DNA from: Prorocentrum cordatum
Lineage: Eukaryota > Sar > Dinophyceae > Prorocentrales > Prorocentraceae
NCBI GenBank assembly: GCA_963575745.1
Contig: CAUYUJ010020717.1
Coordinates: 1-64,000, forward strand
DNA: 64,000 nucleotides
Direction of reading: 5' to 3'
Shown here: positions 54,241 through 64,000 of the stretch, piece by piece
Layout of the letters: every line of letters starts with the position of its first letter
How positions within the stretch are numbered: the first letter of the stretch is position 1
Position numbers and translations under genes: made by a program
The notes under the pieces: model-generated
The model's input: the letters and a program-made list of their open reading frames with translations, nothing else
Database searches by the model: none
What the model was told of the DNA's origin: nothing

Positions 54241-55715
54241 TTTACTGTGGAAAACTTCCCCCTTCTTCCTCCGGGTCCCCCCCCCCTCCGAAAATCCGCC
54301 CCCCCCCCCCCTGCTGGACCCCCCGCCCCCCCCCAGCGCAACCCCCCCCCTCCCCTATAGACCCCCCCCTCCCCTCCAAAAACCGGGGGGTCACTACCGG
54401 TTCGAACCCCCCCCCTCCCCCGGAAAACCGGGGGTCACTACCGGTTCGAACCCCCCCCCCCAGAGGAAGGTCACTACCGGTTCGAACCCCCCCACCCCCC
54501 TCCAGAAAACCAGGAGGGGGGGTCACTACCGGTTCGAACCCCTCCCCCCCCCTCCCCTTCAGAAAAACCAGGGGGGTCACTACCGGTTCGAACCCCCCCC
54601 CCCCCTCGAAAACCGGGGGTGGTCACTACCGGTTCGAACCCCCCCCCTGTCCCTCACCGCCAGCAAACCGACTCCCGGTCCCTACCACCGTCCGCACCAC
54701 ATCCCCCACTGCTGTTCCCAGCACCACTGTCCTCACCACCAGTCCCCACTGGTTCCACCACCGCCCCTACTGTCCCCACCAGTGCCCCCACCACTGTCGC
54801 ACTGTCCCCACTCTCCCCACCACTGTTCCCACCACGGTTCCACTCTCCCCACTTTCTCCACGGCCCCAACCACTGCCCGACTATCCCCAGTATCCCCACT
54901 GTCCCACTGTCTCCTCCGCTGTCCCACTGAGCTGTCCCACTGTTCCCACCACTGTCCCCAGTGTCCCCACCACTGTCCCCACTGTACCTCTGTCCTATTG
55001 TCCCACCGCCGTCCTGGCCACCGCCCTCACCACTGTCCCAACCACCACTGTACCCTCCACTGTCCCACTGTTTCCACCACATTCCCACTGTCCCCACACC
55101 ACTGTCCCCACCACCACCGTCCCTACCACTGTCCCACTGTCCCCATTGTTCCCACCATTGTCCCCGCTGTCCCCACCACTGCCCCCACCAGTGTGTCAAT
55201 GTCCCCACTCTCCCCACCATTGTCCCACCACGATCCCACTCTCCCCACTTTCCCCACGCTCCCCACCACTGTCCCACTGTCCCCACTGTACCCACTAATT
55301 ACTGTCCCACTGTCCCCGCCGCTGTCCCACTGTGTTGTCCCAGCGTCCCCACTGTCCCCATCACTGTCCCACTGTCCCCACTGTTCCCACCACTTTCCCC
55401 ACCGTGCTACTGTCCCACCACTGTCCTCACCACCGCCTTCACCACTGTCCCCACCACTACCGTCCCCACCACTGTCCCACTGTCCCCACCAGTGTCCCGC
55501 TGTCCCCTCGCCACTGTCCCCAACACCACCGTCCCCACCACTGTCCGCACCCCCCCCCGGGTTTTCGAGGGAGGGAGGTGGGTTCGAACCGGTAGTGACC
55601 CCCCCCGGTTTTCAAGGAGGGGGGGGGGGGTTCGAACCGGTAGTCCCCCCCCCCCCTTTCATGATGGACTGGGGGGGGGGGTCGAACCGGTAGAGAGCCC
55701 CCGGTTTTCCGCCAG
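54241..55715. repeat. Foldback-like structure: inverted GGTTCGAACC arrays around a minisatellite
   Basis: Left part: six repeats of GGTCACTACCGGTTCGAACC plus a C-run and AAAACCGGGGG (GGTTCGAA at 54,399, 54,442, 54,479, 54,531, 54,585 and 54,631). Right part (about 55,555-55,715): the same repeat reverse-complemented, GGTTCGAACCGGTAGTGACC, three copies. Between them lies a CCCACTGT minisatellite. The whole could fold back on itself. Confidence 0.75.
54700..55550. repeat. CCCACTGTC minisatellite (about 850 bp)
   Basis: Degenerate 9-bp and 12-bp units (TGTCCCCAC, CACCACTGTCCC) with interspersed TCTCCCCAC; the plus strand is very poor in G. Thr/Val/Pro-rich frames are repeat translations. Confidence 0.88.
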
Positions 55716-55964
55716 CAGCGGTAGAACAGGAGAAGCTTGCGAGTGCTTCCTTGCGCTGGTGGGCTCAAGTATCGGGTCCCGAGAGATGGGGCCCCAGGGA
55801 TGGGGAAGGAATCCCAGGCTGAGTCTCCACTGGTGGAGACCACTCGATCTCAGGGCCCCATCACTCAGGGCCCCATCCTCCACCTCTGACCAGAATAGAA
55901 CAGGTTCGTCCAATTGTGTGGTTCGTTCGCAAGGCCGCTCGACCCTTTGGCCAACTGCGCGGCG

Positions 55965-56335
55965 CCCTCTGCGCGAACGCCGCACGGCGACGGCAGCGAC
56001 GGCGGCAGCGACGACGGCGGCGACGGCGGCGACGACGGCGGGGGCTGCGACGGCGACGGCGAGGAGGGGCGGACGGCGGCGGGGCCTGCACGGGACGCGC
56101 AGCTGCCGAGGTGGCGCCTGGTGGGGGCGCCATCGGGGAGGAATCCTCCTCCTCCTCCTCCTCCTCCTCCTCCTCCTCCTCTCTCCTCCCTCCTCCTCCT
56201 CCTCCTCCTCCGTTCCTCCTCCTCCTCCTCCTCCTCCTCCTCCTCCTCCCTCCTCCTCCTCCTCCTCCTCCTCCCGTTTCTCCTCCTCCTCCTCCTCCTC
56301 CTCCTCCTCCTCCTCGTTCATCTTCGTTTCTCCCT
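55965..56335. repeat. GGC/GAC triplets, then CTC array
   Basis: CGGCGACGGC triplets to about 56,070 and CTC triplets at 56,142-56,335. Both give Asp/Gly/Arg or Pro/Leu/Ser frames only. Confidence 0.85.
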
Positions 56336-57185
56336 CTTCTTCCCCTGCCTCCCTCCTCCGCCTGCCCTCACCATACCTCCCCCCTCATCCTCCTTTTCCA
56401 CATGGACCGTGCTTGACACGAGCACACACCACCCCGTGGACAGGAAGACCTACGATCTCCCACCCAACGCCTCCATGAATGACGCTGCCGAAGCTCACAT
56501 CATTATGCCGCCCGATGTAACCATTTTCGTCAACACCACCACCGAGAAACTAAAACATACCATCGAGGTGGTAATAAGGGTAGGGGCTGAATGACCAACC
56601 AAACACCACCTTACTATCTCTGGTTCGGCCTGGCAGCCGCGGAGCCACCCGCGGCTTACAACCATGCCCGAGGCTGAAGAGAAAGGCCTCTCGGGAAATG
56701 CAAAGGCCTGGACCCTACTTACCAGCGGAGCAGGGGTTAGCAGGCGAGGTGACCAGGCCGACAGCCGCAGCCAGGACACCTGGGAGACGGGGGAAGACTG
56801 ATTGGCCTTCACGTGCAGCCACACCAGCAAAAACACAATTGAGGCTCCAAGCTGTCGTGAACTACTCAGCTGGACAGAGGCGCAACCGCAAGCGATGGAC
56901 GCCATGCGTGCGAAATGCGTCCACAGCCTGGCGGGAGGCAAGATGATTTGCGATAGGGAGGACGGCGGCTCCAGATGTAAGCACCACAAAGCAGGCACAC
57001 CGGCACCGACGGCTGGCCGGATGTAATCCAGTTTGCGTGTCCGACGGCTGACATGTTGTCAGCCATGGGCCCGACTCCTGGATGAGCACGATGGCGCTGT
57101 GACCGCGCCTCTTGGCACGTCCAAGCTCCGGGTCGCGGGCTGGCTGTAGATCAAGAGTAGGGAAGCGAGCAATGACACGAGCATA
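56336..57185. other. No gene recognised
   Basis: Frames ending at 56,594 (plus) and 56,495-56,998 (minus) have ordinary residue composition but no recognisable domain. A decayed gene cannot be excluded. Confidence 0.35.
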
Positions 57186-57324
57186 AAAACTCTGAGGTCC
57201 GCGCGGATTTCTCGGATTCATGCTGGACCCCCCTGGCGGCGCCTCCAGCGCCGCACCTGGCGCGCTCCTCGCGCCAGGGAGGGGGGTCCAGCGCCGATCC
57301 GAGACGCGCGGACCCCCGAGTTTT
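57186..57324. mobile_element. Short foldback element, GCTGGACCCCCC arms
   Basis: Arms of about 48 bp: AAAACTC, GGTCCGCGCG, TCTCGGAT and GCTGGACCCCCC appear in order on the left and reverse-complemented in order on the right, with small gaps. The loop holds GGCGCC-rich sequence. Confidence 0.65.
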
Positions 57325-57402
57325 GATGTTTGTATGTCATCCTTCGATCCCCTGCAGAACAGGACCTGCGATGGTAAGGTCACGGAGGGGAGCCCCCCAC
57401 TA

Positions 57403-57542
57403 GGGGGCCACATGCGAACCCTACCCCTACCCCCCACGATTTCTGAGGGGGAGGGTGGTGTCTGAGGGGGGAGGGCGAAGTGAACCCCACCCTCCCCCTC
57501 AGAAATCGTGCGGGGTGGGGGCAGGGTTCGCACGTGGCCCCC
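57403..57542. mobile_element. Near-perfect 56-bp inverted repeat (hairpin)
   Basis: Arms 57,403-57,458 and 57,487-57,542 match at 52 of 56 positions around a 28-nt loop. The left arm runs from GGGGGCCACATGCGAACCC to CACGATTTCTGAGGGGGAGG. It is flanked by a direct repeat of about 60-70 bp (GACCTGCGATGGT near 57,364 and 57,607), so the hairpin may lie within a duplicated segment. Confidence 0.75.
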
Positions 57543-57724
57543 TGCACGCCGCACCACGGCGCGGAGGGCATCCGAGTCTTTATGCCTGTGCCATTCTTCG
57601 TCCTCCTAAGGAGCAGGACCTGCGATGGTGGGGTCACGGAGGAGAGCCCGCGCCGCACCACGGAGCAGAGGAGCATCGGGAGGCCCCAGAGGAGCTGGTC
57701 GAGGATGGCGGCGGGGAGGCACCC

Positions 57725-57725
57725 A

Positions 57726-57795
<70 letters not shown>
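57725..57795. repeat. (AC)n(AT)n dinucleotide array
   Basis: About 20 AC units followed directly by about 12 AT units. Confidence 0.95.
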
Positions 57796-57799
57796 CAGT

Positions 57800-58080
57800 C
57801 GGACCTCGCGCTCCTGGCCCAGGGCCCAGGGACCGGCCCCCGGGGAACGGCAGGCGCGAAGGCTGGGCGCCCAGCCGATATCTTGCTCCAAAGGCCAGAA
57901 GGCCGTCGAAGATACGACAGGGAGAGACGAGGAGGAGGACCTCGCGCTCCTGGTCCCAGGAACGACCCGGGGAACGACAGAACACCTGCTAAGGCTCGAC
58001 GCCGAGCCGATATCCTAGGCAATCGTTCAAAAGGCCAGAAGCCCATCGAGGATCCGACGAGGAGCGAGAGGAAGAGACAG
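57800..58080. repeat. Tandem duplication of about 139 bp, two copies
   Basis: GGACCTCGCGCTCCTGG begins near 57,800 and again near 57,939; GAGCCGATATC / CAGCCGATATC and AAAGGCCAGAAG recur in step. Confidence 0.75.
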
Positions 58081-59384
58081 ACGTCCACAAGGTCTGCGTC
58101 GCTCCCTCCTGGGCCCGGCCACGCGGCGAGCGAGGGACGAGGCAGGCAAGAGGAGGAGCTGTGCGGGAAGCGCTCTCAGACGGCAGCTGCCCTCGCAACG
58201 TGCAAGAGGGAGAGCTGTCATGTCCGACACAGAGAAACTGCCACGGTTCTTACTAATCAGTGTCATTGGTGGTGGTCGGCATTCGCAAGTCGCAGGCCAG
58301 CAATAGACCATGCAACTCGTGCAACAACGGTCCACGTTGTACACTACGCCGAGCGCAATAGACGGGGTCACCCTGTGCAGGAGATGGGCACCGAGAAACT
58401 ACCTTGCCGAATTGGCGACCTCTCTGCTGAAACCCGACCAGGCTTTCTCGACCACGTGCGAGAGCATCGCATCGGCCACGAGTCAGTCTTGCATCTGAGA
58501 GGCGGCGAGGCCCATGGCGTGGCCCATCAAGCGCACCGTGGACGGACATGCAGACCTCGATCGCAAAGGCAAGAAACATGCGGTAGAGGAACAGTGGAGG
58601 CGGGGGCGGCGATCCATGTGGAGGCAGCGCCACGTTCTCAGACCTCGCCGACTGTACCAGAGTATTGCAGCTCACGCTGCGCGACGCCCAGACCATCACG
58701 AACGAGTTCTGCGTGGCGGGCATCCAGGACTTGGCCAATCTAGCGGACGTCGCAACCTGTCAAAGCTGCGGCAAACAGAGGACGGGAAGAAGACAAAATG
58801 AGGACGGACTCTGGCCGACTCACCCACGCGTAGCAGTGGCGCTCGTGGTCAGTGCCACGGAGCCACTGAAGGAGGGCGACGGGCTGACCAGGAAGCTAGT
58901 TGCAGCGGCGGAGCCAATGATTCAGGGATGGTCCGAGGCGGAATGAACGGACTGGCACATCTGACTGCGACGAGTGCTTCCTCGGCTTCCAGATCGGCAA
59001 GGCATTCGAGGGCGAGGCGGGCGACAAGAACATCAAGAGGGACACAGTATTGCGAACGATCAACATTGCGACGAACCACCAACACACCTTAAAGGACAAC
59101 AAATGCCAGGAGGGATTGCGAGACAGACTGATTCATTTCGACTGCTTGGAGCTCAAGAGGACCTCAGGGGGTGGCCATGGTATTCGCCAACACAGAGGAG
59201 GGCACGAGCTGAGCTCTCAAAGGCGAAGCCGTGGGGACGTTCGAGCAGAAGCAGACCAGGCTGTGAGCCGCCTCTAGCAGAAAAAGCAACGGTCGGGCAT
59301 CACTCTCCGACAGCAATTGGCCGCACGGCACGGCAAAGCAGACGGCTCAACTCCCTCCAATGCCGCCAGAATCCCTCAAAATAA
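58081..59384. other. No gene recognised; possible decayed coding sequence
   Basis: Unlike the repeat-derived frames nearby, several short frames here have mixed composition (for example CQSCGKQRTG near 58,760 and AFEGEAGDKNIKRDTVLRT near 59,010), but they lie in different phases and end quickly. This could be a dead gene. No family was recognised. Confidence 0.3.
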
Positions 59385-59998
59385 ATGTATACACGTATGT
59401 GTGTACGGATGTATGTATGTATGTGTGTATGTATGTATGCATCTAGATTGCATGTATACGGATACGTGTGCATGCATGTGTGCATGTATGGTTGTGCGTA
59501 TGTGTGTATGGTTACATGCATGTATGTATGTATGTAAGTATGTATGTGTGTATTTAGGTATGTATGTAGGTAGGTGTGTGAGTGCATTGATGTGTATGCC
59601 TGCGTGTGTGTATGAAGGTGTGTATTTATGTATATGTGTATGCGCATATGTATACATGTATGTATGCATGCATGTATGTATATATGTGTATGGTGGTATG
59701 TATGTATGCGTATATGTATGCGTGTGTGCGTGTGTGTGCATGTGCATGTGTATGTGTGTATGTGTGTATGTGTGTGGATGTGCATGTATGTATGTATGTA
59801 TGACTGTATGTGTGTGTGCGTGTGTGTATGTATGCATGCATGCATGTGTGTATGTATGTGTATATGTATGTGTAAGCATGCATGTTTGTGTGTATGTATG
59901 TGTGTACGCTTGTATGTATGTATGTGTGTATGCATGTATGCATGTATGTCGGTATGCATGTATGCATGTATGCATGTATGCATGTATGCATGTATGCA

Positions 59999-60041
<43 letters not shown>

Positions 60042-60298
60042 ATGTATGTACGTATGTATGTATGTATGTATGTATGTATGTATGGATGTATGTATGTATG
60101 TATGTATGCGTGTATGGATGGTAACACGCGTACATGTATGTGTATGTACATGTGTGTGTATGTGGATGTATGTATGTATATACATACATATGGATGGAAG
60201 GGTGGACGTATGTATGTATGTATGCTTGTATGTATGCATGTATGTATGTATGTGTGTATGGATGTGTAGGTGTATGTGTATGTGTATGTGTATGTGTA

Positions 60299-60341
<43 letters not shown>

Positions 60342-60350
60342 ACAGATATG
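59385..60350. repeat. TATG tetranucleotide array with TGTC core
   Basis: About 1 kb of TATG/TGTG/CATG units with ten TGTC units at 60,000-60,040. Cys/Met/Val (plus) and His/Thr/Tyr (minus) frames of nearly 400 codons cross it and are repeat translations. Confidence 0.95.
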
Positions 60351-60627
60351 GAAGTCGAGGAAATTTGCACAGGCTGAGCAGCTACCCGGGCAGAACGAAA
60401 ACAAGCGGAGAAAGGGGGCCGAGGCCTTGAGATCTGCCAGCTTGCCCCAGAATGCAGGGTGCCCGCGAGGAAAGGCATCGGGCGACCCAGGAGGCCACCG
60501 TAGTCCGAGGTCCCAGGGTCCGCAGTAGCTGGCAGCCCTGAGAGCTCCCGACAGCCACTAACGACGGCAGCAGGCCACTGTCTTAGCGGGGTCGAATGGG
60601 AGTATTTACGGCACCTCGACTAGAGTT

Positions 60628-60820
60628 GGCGGCGAGCGAGGGGGGAAGTGAGAAGGAGAACGCCTTCTCAGAAGGTTCGGAAGTCCCCCAACCTTCTGAA
60701 AAGTTGTCTAAGCCTTCCCTGAGGACAAGAAAACCGTCTCAGAGGGCGCGAGGGCTTCTGAGAAGTCCCGCCGTCTTCTGAGAAGGCTTCTCCTTCTCAC
60801 TTCCCCCCTCGCTCGCCGCC
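60628..60820. mobile_element. Miniature inverted-repeat element family 2, copy b (193 bp)
   Basis: Arms of about 47 bp with one extra base: GGCGGCGAGCGAGGGGGGAA then GTGAGAAGGAGAA and GCCTTCTCAGAAG on the left, mirrored on the right. Flanking nonamers ACTAGAGTT and GCTAGAGGC share CTAGAG in register, a possible decayed target duplication. Confidence 0.78.
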
Positions 60821-60838
60821 GCTAGAGGCTATCAAACG

Positions 60839-61260
60839 GTGCCAGTGAAGTCCTACTCTGGGTCATATCTCCCACGTCCTACTATGGGTCGAGCAGTCTT
60901 ACGATGCATCAGGAGGCTGTCAGAAGCGCTCTCTATGCCCTCGACATTTGACGACGAATTGGTCCTAAGCCCGCTCAGGCACTGGGACTTTGACTTTGAC
61001 TTCAACGGTGCCGCTCCAGCTGTAAGTAAGGACGGGGAAGAAGCGCCAGTCACGATGACAGGAATGGCGGCCTTGCTTCAGAAACGGTACGCCCCTGTGA
61101 CATCAGCTGCCAATGATCCCGAAACAGGATTCCACGAAATTGAGCAGCAAGGTAGACACGTTGGGTACTGACTTGACGAACCGCATTAGCACGGTCGAGG
61201 CGAGCATCCTTACGAATCAGGTGCGCATCGAGAAGCAAGAGGCTAGAGAACCTCTACGGA
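60839..61260 (+). pseudogene. Possible decayed coding sequence with coiled-coil-like end
   Basis: A frame from 60,839 (MTGMAALLQKRYAPV region near 61,056) ends at 61,171. With a one-step frame change near 61,133 it continues as KLSSKVDTLGTDLTNRISTV and ILTNQVRIEKQEARE, heptad-like and coiled-coil in look, to a stop near 61,278. This resembles the coiled-coil part of an ORF1-type retroelement protein, but the evidence is weak. Confidence 0.3.
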
Positions 61261-61278
61261 GACATGGAACAGCCCCCT

Positions 61279-61904
61279 GACGCCAACACCTAAGAGGAAA
61301 AGAGGGAATGCATTCAACAGACTATGACTGAGAATACGCACACTCAAGTGCCTCACGTTACAAGAGGCATTCCACGGCAGTGCTCGGGAACATGGATGAT
61401 CTCCACACCCTCCTAGAGGCGACCACCTGGTTCAAGATTAAGCTAACCGCCATCAAGGACCCTGCGCCCACCGACGTCGACTCGAAGGGTGAATTCCGGG
61501 GGTCGGGTCCGCGGAGTTCCGAGGGACGGAGGTCAGGGACATGGCCGTGAGTTTGCGTCGGATGGCTGGCCTCCAGCCTGGGAGAGAGAAAGGGCCGTGG
61601 GCCAACACCGACCGCCCAGCGCCTGAAGGGGCTCGAAAGCATTGTGTCGGCCTCAAGCGGCTGACACAGAAAACGAGTGGCAACTACCATACCCATCGGT
61701 CGGAAGATGTGAGGAAGAAACATGAAGTAGGAAGGCGCTGAAAGCAGCTTGGGTGTCCGCCCGCCCCATAAAGGAGGACAGAACAGGTGAAGCCACTCGA
61801 TCATTGAAGTAGGAAGGCGCTTGAGGTAGATTGGAACCTGGGAATCCAACAAGACCTACTTTCAACGACCGATGGGTACACAATACACGTTACATCTCTT
61901 TGGG
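61279..61904. other. No gene recognised
   Basis: GAAGTAGGAAGGCGCT occurs twice (near 61,724 and 61,806). Nothing else is supported. Confidence 0.4.
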
Positions 61905-62174
61905 TGACCAAAATGGGGTCCAGCTGCAAGGGGGTGGTGCAATAGATTTGGGGCAATTGACTTGCACATGTATTGCGCAGGAGACTTGTATTGCATTGTA
62001 TTGCAATTTTTGCTTCTTTCTTGCAAAAAACATTGCAACTAATGGATTGCACGCGAAAATCCAGCAATACACTTGCGCCCCGGAATGTATTGCACGCCCC
62101 AGGTGTATGGCAACCCCACAAATCTATTGCACAAAATCTATTGCACCACCCCCTCTGGACCCCCTTTTGGGTCA
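61905..62174. mobile_element. Inverted-repeat element, GGTGCAATAGATTT arms (270 bp)
   Basis: TGACCAAAATGGGGTCCAG and GGGGGTGGTGCAATAGATTT on the left are mirrored by AAATCTATTGCACCACCCCC and CTGGACCCCCTTTTGGGTCA on the right, with a 5-base gap difference. The interior is AT-rich with repeated TATTGCA / TTGCAA words. No target duplication is clear. Confidence 0.72.
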
Positions 62175-62299
62175 AATCGAATCAAATCGAATCTTCTCCC
62201 CCGTATACGGCCACAGTCGGGGCGGCGGGGGGGGAGCAGCTGGTGGGGGGGTCAGAAGCCGTCCCCTTTCGTGCCCCTTTCGGGCCCCTCCAGAGCCCC

Positions 62300-63445
62300 T
62301 GGCGGCTCGTTTGGGTACCGTTTGGGTACCTTTTCGGGCCACCCACGCCACCCTCCCATTTATGACCCCCACCCCCATTCTCGTTTAGGTACCGTTTGGG
62401 TACCTTTTCGGACCACCCTGCGCCACCCTCCCATGTATGACCCCCCCCATGCTCGTTTAGGTACCGTTTGGGTACCTTTTCGGACCACCCTCGCCACCCT
62501 CCCATGTATGGCCCCCCCATTCTCGTTTAGGTACCGTTGGGGTACCTGTTCGGACCACCCTTTGCCACCCTCCCATTCATGACCCCCCCCCATGCTCGTT
62601 TAGGTACCGTTTGGGCACCTTTTCGGACCACCCTGTGCCACCCCCCCTTTTGTGACCCCCCCCCATGCTCGTTTAGGTACCGTTTGGGCACCTTCTCGGA
62701 CCACCCTCGCCACCCTCCCATGTATGACCCCCCCCCCCCCCCCCCCCTTTTCGTTTAGGTACCGTTTGGGTGTCTGTTCGGACCACCCCTTTTGCCACCC
62801 TCCCAATTTGTGACCCCCCCATGCTCGTTTAGGTACCGTTTGGGTACCTTCTCGGGCCACCCTCGCCACCCTCCCATTTATGACCCCCCCCCTTCTCGTT
62901 TAGGTACCGTTTGGGTACCCTTTCGGACCACCCTGTGTTACCCTCCCCTTTGTGACCCCCCCCTTCTCGTTTAAGTACCCTTTGGGTATCTTTTCGGGCC
63001 ACCCTCGCCACCCTCCCATGTATGACCCCCCCTTCTCGTTTGGGTACCGTTTGGGTACCCTTTCGGACCACCCTTTGCCACCCTCCCATTTGTACCGTGT
63101 GGGTACCTTCTCGGACCACCCTTTGCCACCCTCCCATTTGTGACCCCCCCCCCATGCTCGTTTAGGTACCGTTTGGGTACCTTCTCGGACCACCCTGTGC
63201 CACCCTCCCCTTTGTGACCCCCCCCCCATGCTCGTTTAGGTACCGTTTGGGTACCTTCTCGGGCCACCCTCGCCACCCTCCCATGTATACCCCCCCCTTT
63301 TCCGTTTAGGTACCGTTTGGGTATCTGTTCGCGCACCCTTTGCCACCCTCCCTTTGTGACCCCCCCCCCATGCTCGTTTAGGTACCGTTTGGGTACCTTC
63401 TCGGGCCACCCTGTGCCACCCTCCCATGTATGACCCCCCCCCCAT
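62300..63445. repeat. Tandem array of about 72 bp, about 15 copies
   Basis: Each unit has GTTTAGGTACCGTTTGGGTA then CC, followed by TTTTCGGACCACCCT, CCACCCTCCCAT and TATGACCCCCCCC. Starts near 62,455, 62,525, 62,598, 62,668, 62,753, 62,826 and so on. Two GGTACC palindromes per unit. A long minus-strand frame (62,971-63,897) arises because 72 is a multiple of three. Confidence 0.92.
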
Positions 63446-63529
63446 TCCGCAACGCCCACAACAAGGCGCTCCCGGTGCACGCCGGCAGGAGACAACACGG
63501 AAGCACGGGATGGGCCTTGTGGCGCGTGG

Positions 63530-64000
63530 GGGAGCCGCTCTCGGCGGCGCGCCCAGGGCGGGCCTCTGCTCAGAGAGGCTCGGAGGTGCCCCCCCCTCCC
63601 CCGGCCGTCTGAGAGAAGATGTCTCAAGCCTTCCCCGAGGACCGAGGTCGGGCATGGTCCCCCGACGGGCGGGCCTCTTCTCAGAAGGCTCGGAGGTGCC
63701 CCCCCCCCCGGCCGTCTGAGAAGATGTCTAAGCCTTCCCCGAAGACCGAGGTCGGGCATGTCCTCCGACAGGCGGATTCTGGACGAAAAAAAGGGTCGAA
63801 CAGCATCCAAGGATGGCCCGAAGTAGTCCAAATTCGTCCCCAGACCATCTTTTACGATTTTGGAATATCCCCCTGTGGAGGGACAGGCCCGACTCAAGTC
63901 TAAGCCTTCCCCGAAGACAGAAAGAGCCTATCAGAAGGCGCGAGGGCTTCCGAGAAGCCCCGCCGCCTTCTGAGGAGGCCCTCTCCCTCTCGCTTCCCCC
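63530..64000. mobile_element. Nested family 1 copy e within family 2-like sequence, cut by the window end
   Basis: Family 2 interior words (CTTCTCAGAAGGCTCGGAGG, CCGTCTGAGAAGATG, GGCGCGAGGGCTTC) surround a family 1 element at about 63,747-63,897 (AGGTCGGGCATGTCCTCC at the left, GGGACAGGCCCGACTCA at the right). A perfect 21-bp direct repeat starting GTCTAAGCCTTCCCCGAAG flanks it (63,726-63,746 and 63,898-63,918). A partial family 1 left end also lies near 63,645-63,680. The right end of the family 2 element is beyond the window. Confidence 0.65.

Noticed and set aside
54399-54640. tRNA-like genes, from repeated GGTTCGAACC
   Set aside because: Only the T-loop-like word is present; there is no acceptor stem, D-loop or anticodon arm around it.
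59385-60350. Frames of about 340-400 codons rich in Cys/Met/Val or His/Thr/Tyr
   Set aside because: A TATG tetranucleotide array stays open in several frames because its 12-bp period contains no stop; no gene.
62300-63445. Possible CRISPR array
   Set aside because: The 72-bp units are direct tandem copies without unique spacers, in a eukaryotic setting and with no cas-like gene.

Overview
The window looks like nuclear DNA of a dinoflagellate. The main reason is that nine tandem copies of one small gene, plus one diverged paralogue elsewhere, carry upstream of their ATG a relic of the dinoflagellate spliced leader (3' part AGCCATTTTGGCTCAAG), the mark of mRNAs that were trans-spliced, reverse-transcribed and put back into the genome. 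Tandem, intronless, head-to-tail genes on one strand, high GC, and a large excess of simple repeats and small inverted-repeat elements over genes fit the same group. No prokaryotic, organellar or viral gene block was seen. The species cannot be told from the sequence.

Layout. 1-30.6 kb: an array of nine copies of a cold-shock-domain (CSD) protein gene, all on the minus strand. Copies 4 to 7 are spaced by a 3,536-3,537 bp unit that is almost unchanged between copies; copies 1 and 3 sit in other spacers. The unit after copy 7 was broken by a 5'-truncated, decayed LINE (about 21.95-24.84 kb) and lost about 0.95 kb; the next unit gained about 400 bp of C-rich DNA; copy 9 is frameshifted by a run of 26 G. 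30.6-42.6 kb: dispersed repeats, small terminal-inverted-repeat elements (one nested in another), purine/pyrimidine arrays, and a second CSD gene at 35.7-36.0 kb. 42.6-49.5 kb: almost wholly microsatellite (CTC, CAT/CAG, TATGC). 49.5-53 kb: sparse sequence with one good gene, a DOT1-like class I SAM methyltransferase on the minus strand (50,823-51,755). 53-64 kb: inverted-repeat elements, a foldback-like structure, a 900 bp CCCACTGT minisatellite, a 1 kb TATG array, a 15-copy array of about 72 bp, and nested miniature elements running off the window end.

How it fits together. The CSD proteins are predicted nucleic-acid-binding proteins (CSD plus Gly/Lys tail), and the many copies are probably a dosage array kept alike by unequal exchange or conversion. 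Two leader relics in a row before each ATG indicate at least two rounds of retroposition before the array was amplified. The LINE in the array is the kind of element that could supply the reverse transcriptase, but this copy is dead. The methyltransferase has no visible functional tie to its surroundings. Most long open frames in the window are translations of simple repeats and are not listed as genes. All comparisons were made by eye; lengths and boundaries of repeats are approximate unless a duplication fixes them.
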